From: Parelaphostrongylus tenuis
Lineage: Eukaryota > Nematoda > Chromadorea > Rhabditida > Metastrongylidae
Assembly: GCA_019055375.1 (NCBI GenBank)
Contig: JAHQIW010003835.1
Location: 209,272 to 273,271 of the forward strand
DNA: 64,000 bases
Direction of reading: 5' to 3'
Shown here: positions 1 to 12,200 of the stretch, in pieces
Layout of the letters: each line of letters begins with the position of its first letter
Position numbering within the stretch: position 1 is the first letter of the stretch
Position numbers and translations under genes: made by a program
The notes under the pieces: generated by a model
The model's database searches: none
Seen by the model: only the letters and a program-made list of their open reading frames with translations
What the model was told of the DNA's origin: nothing

Positions 1-112
1 AAACGAGCGTCGGTGGTGCAACGGTTAGCATACGCTCCCGGAAAGAGTGAGATTTGAGTTCGAATCCCGGCCGACGCAAATGTTTTTGCATAGCACTCCA
101 CATTATTGGATG
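1..112 (+). repeat. T-family tRNA-like module (copy T1)
   Basis: A 71-nt module at 7-77 folds as a tRNA-like cloverleaf. The acceptor arms GCGTCGG and CCGACGC pair over 7 bp, the anticodon arm has loop CCGGAAA (would-be anticodon GGA), and the T-arm holds a consensus B box AGTTCGAATCC. It is followed by a flank (TTTTTGCATAGCACTCCACATT) that recurs next to the other T copies. Position 33 is C rather than the invariant U, and near-identical modules occur at least seven more times in this window, so I read it as a tRNA-derived repeat and not a tRNA gene. Confidence 0.75.
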
Positions 113-150
113 CTTAATATACTTATAGAAACGAATAACGATGAACATCT

Positions 151-173
151 TCTTTGTTCTAGCTAATTCATCT
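151..173 (+). promoter_or_regulatory. 3' splice acceptor and short leader just before the Slp start codon
   Basis: The tract TCTTTGTTCTAG ends at 162 and the first in-frame ATG is at 174, only 11 nt later. The site could be an ordinary cis-splice acceptor from an exon upstream of the window. It could also be a spliced-leader trans-splice site, since nematode SL sites commonly lie a few bases before the ATG. The sequence alone does not decide between these. Confidence 0.45.
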
Positions 174-295
174 ATGGATGAAATGGAAAAGCTCTTTGAG
201 TTACTGAAAGGACTGAGTCCAAGGGAACAGGCTACCATTCGACCGGTATTGGAACGTGATTTGGAATTTCAAAGGCGTGAAAAGGCAAGGATCCG
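174..295 (+). CDS. Slp gene exon 1: start and Rab-binding helix
   Basis: The exon opens after the acceptor at 162, has its ATG at 174 and ends at donor GTAAGT (296). It encodes 40 codons plus two bases. The stretch LSPREQATIRPVLERD followed by a basic REKARIR segment matches the amphipathic helix that starts Slp homology domain 1, usually LT-x-E-E-x-x-I-x-x-VL-x-R-D. An upstream non-window start cannot be excluded. Confidence 0.85.
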
Positions 296-3200
296 GTAAG
301 TCCATAACTAGTGGTATAATTCAAACAGAATGCTTAGTAAAGAGTGGAGGGAAACAAAAGTAGTTTAAACAAAATAATAGAAAAATAACTTTATAGGCAT
401 TTGAAGGCGATTGCAAATACATCAGGGATCAAACCTACGAGGGAAGCGTGATCACTCGAATAGCACAATGTATAGCGTGTCAACGGAAACTACAAGAAGC
501 AGCCAGTCGTTAGATGAAATCTCAGCGCCAGGGTTATTTTCTATAATGAATTGCCTAGTTAATTTTAATGATTTGCTTGTTAACTGCTTTATTCTTATAT
601 ATTTGTCAAATATTTAACCACTTGTTTTTCTCCTTTCTACTTTAACCCTTTCACGACAATGTGTGCATCTTTTTGTACATATGGCTCTTCAAATTGACTT
701 CTCAAAAGCAATTGTTTTGACTGTCTCAAGCCTTTTGAAATTTCTTCAAGGTACTTCTCCGTTATCCGCTCTCTGTTTCGAGCCCTAGGGAAAAATAGCG
801 TTTAACTGCTCAGACTCAAGGTTTTAGTGATCATTCGATAGCTTACGTAGTGAGAATTTTAATGGTGTTCTGAATTTTTTAAATTCCGTTTTCAATACGC
901 TCTCATAATAGCAATAACGTTTTGTTTTACACTCAACCACTTTTGCTCGACAGAGCTATTTTCTCACGCTTTCAATAATCATTCCATAGCTTAATTCTGA
1001 AAATATCAATGGTAGCATGGCTTTTCGAAAGGAACTTTTCAAGTAACAGCCAAAAGGAAATCGGGTTTCGCAAATTTAAATCGTGTGCGTTATCCGCACC
1101 TTGGTGCGACCTCTAATGGAAAACGCTTTTTTTATCTTTATTCGAGTTTTAGTAATCATTTGTTGGCAAAAATTTCGACGATTGTGAAGATTTGCTTGGT
1201 TTTTGAAAGATTTTTCAATGCACTGTAGCAGCCAAAAGAAGATGTGGTCACACAAATGATTGTTATACTGCAAAGAGCGCGGGATTTGTGCCAGTGCTGC
1301 GAAATGCCATCCACGTACCGGAGCATAGAATGCCCGTCGAATGTGAAACCCAATCTTCGTTTGGACTGATTACCACCCGATGTTTCGCTTATTACCACAA
1401 GAATGCTTAGATGCAAGCAAAACTTGGAACCTGGGTTGAGTGCGAACCCGCGACTACCCTTTTCCGTAATGCACGTTTTTCACTGCACCATTGTAGCGCT
1501 CTCGACCTGCCTTTCTCTCGGCCATGTTTGAACCTACTCGGTGGTTGTCAGCAATGACCCCATGGATTAGAACACTATATGTGGCTAAGATTGAATGATC
1601 AAAATACAGCTTAGAGAAAAGCAGAGCAAGGGTCGCAGTAGCGTAGTGGTTAGGCCTAGTGGGTTCCCAGAAGGGGTAATCGAGAGTTCAAAGTTACTTC
1701 AGGTTTCAAGTTCTGTTTGCTTCTCGCCATTATTGTGGTTATAATTTACAGCGTACACTCTTATTAAAAATGAACTCGGCACTAAATAGATGTTCAGAGT
1801 GCGATTTAACTCACTGTTGTTGTTGAGTTATTGTTCAATACTAGGGTATATCACGAAGATGTCATCTCGTAGAGTCACTGAAACCAAGGATAGGATCAGA
1901 CATGCACATTTGAATTTCAACTAGAACTATGAGCATTTTAGAATCTAATGTCTTACGTAGAAAAGTCTACTACCGCGCTGTTCGACTTTCCTTGGACAGG
2001 CACCCACTACCGTAGTGAATCATCAGGATAGTTCTCTCAAAACTTTGGCAAATATCTCTTTTCTACATAGCAGTACACCTAATAAAATGGAAAAGATGAT
2101 TAAGCTTGAACTTATTCTTTTGAAGACAGCTTAGATAGGTATGAGTTAGTTGTCCCCTTTAGCGTTTGCTCACCTAGTATTATTAGGTTGAGAAAGAAAT
2201 TCCTCAATACCAGGTGGAAATTCAAAGTTTATTCACACATTCAATCAAAATAACAAAAATTAATTAAATAAAGACCATTGATATCCATGATTTTCTGTCA
2301 AGGATCTGAAAGCTTCCGGATATGCTCGAAATACTATTCGTTGGGCTTCAAATCATGAACTTTTGACATGCCTCTTCAACTTAATCAAATGTCTCGAATC
2401 GATGTCCACGCAGAAAATGTTCCAGTGAGGGGGACCGGACCTCAAAGCGGACGGCGCAGAATCTGAGTTTTACGCTGAGTGTGGCATGACCTTGACTCAA
2501 TCCAATTCATAAAACTTTTTCTGAGTCTTCTTTGAGGTGTAAGGTTTGAAATTGTCCTGCTGAGACAGGGGTGGCTTCAACAATCTAATCTCTTTTACCT
2601 TTCCTTCAACGCATAGTAGACTCAGTCTCGGTGTTTGCTTGTGAAGATTTTCCTGAGATATTCCCATGATTTTACAATGAACAACGCTATATGAAAGAAA
2701 CATGAAATTCGGATTTTTAGCGTGTGTTAAGGGACTTTTTCTCCTAATTAGTGTTTATTTCGTCCATATCTTATAAATCTTCCATTATTCATCATCTTTA
2801 CTTTGTATTACATATGATATGTGAATCTAGCTTTGCAACCAATTCAATTATTTGTGCTGTTTTAGCGAAACTCCTGAACCTCAATCGGGTCGTGCGTGCT
2901 GCCAATGTAAATGCCAACTCGGCCTCATCTTCAATTCGGGTACTAGATGTTCACAGTGTAAACGATTACTTTGTAATGATTGTCGTCGTGAAGCGACCCG
3001 ATCGAAGTGGTTTTGTAAAGCTTGCTACCTCCAACGGTGAGAAATACAAGTTGAATATTTATATTAAGGGGCAAATGTAGCGCAATGCTCAGAGGTGCCC
3101 TGCACTGCGTACAAATTAGTATTATACTTCTCTAGATGCATAAAAACCTGAACTTGTTCCATCGATAAGCTATCGCAATAGGTCAAATGCGCTTTTAATT

Positions 3201-6200
3201 ACGCCTACGGGGTAACGAATGAAGTTGAATGCATTGCAAGTTCCTACGGGATACAGCGAGGAACGCTTTACCGTTCCTTATCCTTACTTACTTTACATAT
3301 ATTTATTTATTTATATCTGTATATATGTATGTATATTTGAATACATTTCAAGCGTGGCTTGTGTATCTAGGTAATGTCTTCAAGCTCATGACTCAGCAGT
3401 AATGAGTTCTCATCAACCGTCGAGTCGATAATTAGACTTCAGCAACGGTGTTTTTGATTTTCTAAATTCTATTTGGACCATCATCAATGACGTAAACTTT
3501 TGGTATCCAGCGATTAGTTCAAATGAATTCTCGTGCAAAATAATTATTTCTATTTCTGCGCGATTTCGTTAAACTGATCGATGAAATATCACAACCGTGT
3601 TGCTTAATCAGCTAAGAACTTAGGCTCTTTAACATTATGTAAATCTAGGAAGAAAACGAATATTGAATGTGAAAAGACAAAGATTCAGGCTCTGGTCAGT
3701 CCTCTGTGGATGCGTTATGTATTCGATCTCATTCATAGCATCTTAGAAGTGATAGATTACGTAAGTGGCCCATATAACCCACAGGTGTAGCAAGTCAGTG
3801 ATTTTATGCTCCCAAACGAGTCCGACGACAATCTACGACTCTGAAGAAATCGAGATGCTTGATTGACCCGCGGTAAAGGACCATGCGGACATTGCAGATG
3901 ACCTGTAATCATTGCGCAACATAGGCCTTCAAAACATTTGCATGAAAGATGCAATCACGACAGTCGGTGGATGTAATGCTCACGATTTCAGAGAACTTCG
4001 AGCTGCATCCGGAGAATGGGTGGACAGTGGTGGTGCCACAGAGATTTCCTCAGTTTTGTTGGAACACATGCATCGAGTCGCAGCAGACAAGAGACAGCTT
4101 GAGAATAAGCAGGACCTTCCAAAGCGCAGTAAGTTCAAAATTTTTCCTTTTTTCACACTTCTCAAAAGGAAGTCTTTTACTGATTTTTACAATTATTCTT
4201 TTACCGTTTTTTGTGCATTTTTGCTAATCGTCTTGCTTGAGCTATATATCTTCTAAAGACGCAGAAATATATGTGATTGTAACCAGTTCCCTGGGCAACT
4301 TACTCATTTAGCGCTAAAAAACCGTAATCAAGGAGAGGGCATCGAATGGCCCCACGCTATGTTCTCTTGCGAGAAGTAGGAAAACATTTCGTGTGCTTGT
4401 TACACTCTGTTTCAGCAAACCTCTCATCTTTCATTACCTTTGGCTTTCTTTGTTTCCAACCCTTTCTTATTTTAATTGCTTTTTTGCCACTTTTTGGTTT
4501 TTTCTGTTTGAAATAGCTGTGAAACGCATGTCTCAGACGTACTAACGACGCTCTCACGGCAACGATACGTCACATTACCAACGATCGCCACTCCAAAATT
4601 TTCTAGGGTTTCTTCCAGAATTGAGGTCATTCTCCTTCTTTACTCTTTTCCTTTTTTTTCTCTTCTCATGTATGAGTACGAAAATCACATCGAAAAGCAT
4701 AATCATTTTTTTATATTATCTACTCCTTGCCAAAATATACCGTATTACAGACACTTTTCTTACTATAAGCTCATGTCAGGTAGAAGAAGAATTTGATATG
4801 GCTCTTACATTACTGGATATGATCTTCCTGTTCAACTGGAGACTAACACATTCCGTCTCAGAATCGATGTTGTTGACCAAAGTCACTCAATTATTCAATA
4901 CAAAATCTATTTAGCATCGTTACCGAGCTAATCTGTATTACTATACTAAAAAAGAATTTCAGTTCCAAAAGTTGCGACTCTAAGAAGGTTTTTTCTTTTG
5001 CTGTCCTGACAAGTATGATTTTATCTAGCAGATAGTTTTAATTTGTCAAGTAAATTATTAATAAATCTATGTTGAAACTCGAGTTTTAAAAACTTCATAG
5101 TGGAATTAACATCCCATAGAATATGATAAGTCATTCAAGCCGTGAGTTAAAACAAAAGCAAAAGTTTTTTTCATAAATAACTTAAGTCGTTAAGGTACGA
5201 AGTGTTCGATTTATAGCGTAATCATCGGCAGTTTTCATAACGATCGTCATCATTGCTAATACAATGTCGTAGTTTTCCAAGCGAAAAAAAAACAATCAAG
5301 GAAAGAAAAGAATCTGTACAAATTATTCAGTTTTCGATCCTAGACATCGACGCTCCACAACAGCAGTACCGTTTCAATACTGGATAGACACTTCTTGGTG
5401 GGATTCGAAGCGTAGCCCTTCAGTAAAAGATGGTGTAATGCAAGGAACAAGAATTTCTCAATAGAAGAGGCCAAGAGAGAGCATTTTGCCGTTCTAGCAT
5501 CGGAGCCATTTTCCTAAATAAGAAGTCGAAAAGCTACTGGAGAAGATAGTCATGAAGCGAGAATAGCACGGGAAAAAGGAAGAAAAGCAGCAAAGGATGG
5601 AGAACAAACGAACAAAAAGGAGGAAAGAGCCAGGACTTGGAAAACTCGTTTCAAGAATCTAGCACTATTAGCATCTATAAGTTTTTATGCTCAACGTTCA
5701 CTCCTCAATAGCACCTGGTATTTCACATTTATTTATTTTATTTACTTAAATTGTCACTACAAATATTGTGCCGACCAATCCCAACAATTCATTGTTCTTT
5801 TACTCGAAATCATTCTCCACAAAAGTCTTCGATATTATCCGCGTCTTGTTTCGACTACTGCTTAGAAAATTCATCGCCCTTATGGATGTTGTAGAGCTAA
5901 CCGAGCCGATTATCCTTGCAATCTCGAAGGCAGGCGAGCTGAGGCTTCTCAAATTGATTGCAAGAGAGCTATGGAGGGTATCAAACCTAGGACATTGCCT
6001 CTCGATGTCCTGCTGCTAAGCACCCCATTGTCTCTCAAATCTGCTATAATGATAATCGAATAAATAAGTCCAAATGATAAGCATGAATAGCGGCGATCTG
6101 ACACATCCCTAAATCGGTAAGCTTGGAACAGTAATGGAAAGCCTCACCAACCATTGACATTGACGACCTTTTCCACAGAAGTTTACCCGTGATTGGAAGA

Positions 6201-9200
6201 CTCAATCTCGCACACTTTTTGGTTAAGGTGGCATTTTAATTGATCATCTACAAGTTGATTTCGTCATCACGCACGTGTAGGAAACAACCGGGCGCGTTCA
6301 AGTTGAAGGGAGCTTAATGAGCCCACTGAGCTCAATGATCCAGTCTCACAGGCGTGTTCATTTATATGAATCAGTCTAATGCCGGTCAACCGGCTCTCAT
6401 AGCTATGATCATACCATTATCAAAACTCAGCAGAATATATCATAAGAAGCACACTTCAGTGTTTAAGTCATGAGAATAGATTACAGACTGATAAGAAGAA
6501 TTGAGAACCATTTTTCAAGAACTGAACAGGCACAGAAGAACACGAAGAAAGAGAAAAGCCTCGACGAGGAAGCTCAATAATTAGTCACCTCAGTGTTCAC
6601 TGCAGTTAAGCCGATTGTGTTAACGAATAATTCAACCGACTAGTGGAGGTTAAATTTCCCAAAGAAACAAATCATTCTAAACGAACAGTTAGCATAACAA
6701 ACACGTGAAATCGACCGATGTTCAACTTGGAGTTGTACCAATCTTTCAGAATCGAATGACCTTTGAACATTATGAATAGCGATTGAAAAGCATCGTAATG
6801 AATGGGAGAAGCTTGCTCAAATTTTTTGGAAAATCACCTGATTAGCTAAGCTATTGAGAAAATGCAAACAAGTTGAGTATGTATGGAACTATGAAGCGAA
6901 ATATGAATCGCATCGCGTATGAACCACATATGACTCACAATGTAGTGAGCATTGATGACTGATGAACAACGTTAATTTTCCATAAAAAATTAGTATTGAA
7001 ACTTCAAAAAGCTCATTTTTTTTCTGGAAAAGAATTACTAGCTTTCTTGCAAATAGGTTCACAAAATAGGAAAGGTAAATGAAGGTGATTTTGCATGCTG
7101 AAACACTTTGTGGCTTTTAAGACAGTTGCAGCCATGAGCGCAGATGCATCGCAACAATCCGAACACTGTCGCAGTTCATCATCAAAAGCAAACGGTTTCT
7201 ATTTTCCATACTCTTTTTTTTTATCTTTCCTTTCTTTCCTTTCTCGCTTTTGCAACTTAGTTCTTCGCTTGCGCTCAGAACAATTTTCAAATTTTGTCGC
7301 TTTGAGATTTTTCGTTCATGTTCGTTTCGCCATGTTTTCGGTTACAATAAGTGATATTTCAGCCATTATTTTAACAAAAAACAACCGAAATAATGATTTG
7401 CCATAATGACACAAATTTTCGAAAGCAGAGTCATAGAAATACCAGAGATAAAGAATCTTTTTTTTTTTAGCTGCTACTTCCACTCTCGCAGCACCAACTT
7501 CTTCACAGTTCAGGGCTATAAATTCTGAAAAGAACTCCAAGTGAGTGTTCTATAATTTTTTTCAGAACAACGCTTCTCTTTTTGTGAGCTATTTGGGTAT
7601 TTTTCTTTACTCGGATTTTCGACAATAGATAATTGATCTATAACGACGTTATTTTAACCTATTTCTGATTCTACAAAAATAATTCTCAGAATCGACTCTT
7701 ATGCAACCCGGTATTGATCAATTTTTTTCCTATTCCTTAATGTACCAAAAATTGCTATTATACTACTTAATCAGAGTGGCCGACGCTTTGTCAGTTTGCC
7801 TTCCTCAGAGCTTAAAAAAGCCAAGATGATTACACTACAGCTAGCCAAATACCCTCATGACCTTATGAGTAAATCCACTTAGCCTGAATGTCAATCACGT
7901 TGAAAGCAAAACAGCCTCTCACACACTCATAAATTCTATCGGCCTTATAGTGAGGCAGTTCTCACCTTAATTATCGGTTTAATACTTTTCACTGATCAAC
8001 TCGATACTTTCCGCATAAAGCCGCTCATCAATCTCGTGTTCACTCATAAGGAAATCAACAAATCATTGTAGAAGACTACTTCTTCTTATATTTCCAATCT
8101 ATTATGTTTGAGACCTCGCTTGCAAATTTAATTTAGTCCGATGGAATGTTTTTCTTTGGTATGTAGTACGATGAGACGTGCGAGAGCATTGAACACTACA
8201 TAAACTAATCCTACATAAACTATTCGGGTTTTATTCGGGTCGTATTTCCACACCTGCTTCGACAGATAAATGTTCAATCTCATTCACTGGACAGGAACTT
8301 TTCATAGAAGTGTTCATTCGAAAGCTTAGATTTTGGGCTATAGCGCCACGTGGCCGGCTTTGAAAAAAGCCTTTTTTGACGTCATCACAGAAGGACATCC
8401 GTTGAGTATCAAATGCGCATATTTTTCGCGGGACGTGGCTCTTTCTTTGAAAAATCAGTAATCATTCGATAACGCAAACTTTACTGATTCGAACACTGTG
8501 CTTATATCCTAAAAAGACCATTTCTCTGCAGCGCAGCAAAAAAAAAAGACTGGTTCACATGCGCGAGAAAGGTAATCTTTGGCTAATTGATGGGTCGCTG
8601 AGTGAAGCGGCAAGGCCGACTGACACGATGATCGATCGACTTCCCAGCATGTGAACGTGTAGAAAAAATCTCTTTGCATCTGAGTGTTTTCAAGTCACTG
8701 TTTGAAGCAATTGGGGCGTTCTGACCTCCTGAATTTTAAATAAAGTATCGTAATGATGCTTGGTTTGTCCGTTTTATTAGAAAATAAAAGTATTTAGAGT
8801 ATGATTGTGGCAGAGTTGTACGTTTTTTTATCTGGAGCTTTTCTTTCAAGGCGGAGAAACAATTCCTAATTGAATAACAAAGATCGCACAGCAGCCGGTG
8901 AATTGACCGAAGACCACCTTGCATGCATTTGTGAATTAATCTCCTTTATCCTGCTGCGTTACAGAACGGTCTTTCCATAAAATAAGCAGAACTTTGGAAT
9001 CAGCAAACATTACGCTATCGATCGATTACTAATAGTTTGAAAAAGAAGTCCTATCGAGCGAAATTATGCGCGTCTGCGACATAGTTTTTTTTTTTATTCA
9101 ACAGCATTACAAAAGAGTCTTTTCGAAAATCGGCTGCGTAAGGTTCTAGCCAGAAATCCAAGCTTTCGAATGATCACTAGCTTCCATTAAAAAATTCTCT

Positions 9201-12200
9201 TAGGTGAATGACGTTGGTTTTTTATTTGTCCTATAATCTAAATGAACCCTAAATTCAGTTCTGGAATTTGTTAATGAATTTTTTTCGTATTATTTCATGA
9301 GTCCTTCAATTTTTACCTCCTAATGATTTGCTTCCGTTTTATTTTGTTTTCTCTTCTTGCTTTACTTTTCTGTTTTCATTTGAGTTTGACTTCAATCGCG
9401 CGAAGGCCTAACTCATCCGAGGACGTTAGAAGCCGTCGAATGGATCGAAATAGGTATGTATGGCCATCGTCCATAAACCTGCATGAAACCGATTTCTGTA
9501 GTGTTTTACATATTATTTGAAAAATTATTCATGGACGGGTCTAAAGGTTTGTGCTTTCCATCGTAGTCACTATCTTATCAATGATAGCTCCAATCAGAAA
9601 AAATTAGGATTATATAAACATTGAAAAGTTGAAATGTGGAGCTGTGGAAAAACATTTACGTCAGCCGAGATTCTAACCCAGATCTCATTCTTTCCGGGAG
9701 CGTATGCTAACCGTTGCACCACCGACGCTCGTTTTGCGCAGCACTCCACATTATTGGGTATATTATAAGATCATACCATCGGAAGTGGCGGTCAGATAAA
9801 AAGAATTCTGAAATGCGGAGTCTTGGTATAATGTCCAGTCCATTTGACTACTTTGCAGATTTTGAGGTATTTTAAGGTAACTTTTACCGTTAGCATTCAG
9901 ATCGTTGTTGCTTATATATGATAATAACTGGATTGCTGACCACAAAATATGAATTTTAATCAAATATTGCAAGTTTAGCGAAAAGACTATGTTCAAACGG
10001 TTATATTCGACTGTTTTTTGAAACCTCGCGTAAAATTTAATACACCATGGCAGCATAATTCAAGGCTTTTTTGAGGGCTGTTATGACACTTATTGCTGCT
10101 AGATGTACGTTTTGGTCTTCTGGCTTCATCAGTAGCACGATGCCTTTCAGTTCAGCCAATCACTTGTACGGGAATATAAACCTAGACATAAAGGAATCGA
10201 CGCTGAACTAGTTGTACTGCTTGTAGAGTGAAAAGATTACCCTAAATTCACTATGCAGACAGTGTAACTGATTCAACGTCGATGTATATGTAGGTGGTAT
10301 ACACCCTTACAAAAAATTGCCCAGCGTGCTCTGATGAGGCCAAAAGACCGAAACGTACGTCTAGCACTATAAGTACCATATCAGACCTCATGAAAGAGCT
10401 AAAATATTTTATCACATTATATTGTTTCAAACGGATTTTCAAAAAACAGTCGATTATAATACTCTTTGATTGACCTCCATAGAAACATATATTCTTGATT
10501 GCCAGTTGGAAGGCACAAATCTTAATGATGTGCGGACACACGGCCAGCTGGTGTTTGAAGCAGGAGCTGGCTATTGTTGCGCGAATGTATTGGGCCAGCT
10601 AGTGTGAGAAACACGACTCGGCTGGTATGACTTACTGCGCAACAAATAACCATGGTGATTATCGGTAAGTAGATACACTGACAGTAAGAGCATAAGAAAT
10701 ACGAAAGAAATAGCACTTATCCTGCTTATAATTGCTATAATTTCTCTATAGTTGGAAGAAAAGAATTAATAGCACGCCGTAGGACTATAGTTGTTCCGAA
10801 TATCTGATAACAGCGATGGAAGTGTAAAGTTGAGTGGAAGAAGTGATAGAAAAACCTTAACTCACAATCTTGCGTAAGAATTCTTATACGGAATGGAAAA
10901 GTGGAAGGCTTTTGATAGAAAGATAAATCTTCGTCTTTAACGTCATTTCAGTAAATTCGGAACTCCATCATCCATCAGTAATGAGAACCTCAAACATCCC
11001 ACTGATCTCCGACCACCACTGGAACGGCAGTCTGCAAGTTCTTTAGGTATGGATATCTTATCAAAGGATATTCTTTGAAACACAGCTTATTGAATATAGC
11101 TTTTGAAAATTCATGAAAATTTCCAAATTAAATCACTAGCTGTAATCATTTCTCCGTGTTTAGCTGCAATATTCAATCACAAAAGTAGATAGTTGAATTT
11201 CATAACCTAAATAAATAGCCTCCAAGTTTATAATGTTTTACTGCGTTTTTCACAGTGTTATGATGCTTCACATACACCTAAGAGAATAAAGTGCTGAGCT
11301 AAATTACGACCTCATATGGGAGTCGAACCCGTGTTTCATCCATACCGGGGACGCCCCCGTCTGAGGTCATATTTTAGCTCACCACTCAATTGCCTCAGGT
11401 AAATAAATAGTACAAATCTGTACACTTTGAGTTTCTAGCCAGGAAGTACTTCACATTAAACTGAAGCTCACATTTCAGGATTACTTCAATCTTTTGGAGA
11501 CCTGTTGAAAAAAACTTTTGATCTGCAAAATGTTAGTCTCTATCTCACTGTATTCCTAATCAACAATATTTCTTTTGTTAACGTTTGTGTAACAGTGTTA
11601 TGATGCAACAAATGCATATCTAAGAGTGCTGAGTGATATCATCCTGTACTTCAAGCGGGAGTCGAACCCTTGTTACACCTTTTCATGAGGCGCGTGATAG
11701 CCACTACACTAACTAGGTTCTCAATCTGCTCTTTCTTCAGCTATTAAAACTGTCAACAAGCAGTCAACGGGTTTAGTCTCTTAATTACATATCAACATTA
11801 TACGCGATTAAGTTAACAGCTCATTATATTATATGCAAAAATATTTTACTTGTTCTACTACCTCTACTCAATCTTTCCTGCGCTCACCTTCTTACGATAC
11901 TTTCAAAGAAGAGTAACGCCGAGTAAAAAATGTGCGGCAGAAAATAATAACCATCACTGTGTTTTCTTACAGTTTATTTTATTTTCAGGACTCTTCTTGC
12001 TGATTCTATTTATATTTTCTACATTTTTGAGAAATAAGCGGTTCTAAAATTTAACTACTACATTATTACTTTTTTCACATTCTATCTGCTACTATTTATC
12101 TTTTGTTACTCAATTGTTTTTGACGCTTTAGTAATCATTCGATAGCCTTAATCAGAATTCAAGTTGAAGAAACCAAAAAACATTATAGGGATCCTTGAGA

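Noticed and set aside
174..4128. Rabphilin (RBF-1 type) identity for the gene
   Set aside because: After the finger rabphilin has a SGAWFFKG-type segment, and its C2A has intact acidic Ca2+ ligands; here the post-finger part and the GEVQL/NPYVK/WYQL pattern fit Slp better.
4621..4914. Open frame of 97 codons in Slp intron 4
   Set aside because: T-rich hydrophobic translation without splice signals of the right phase; exons 4 and 5 already join perfectly.
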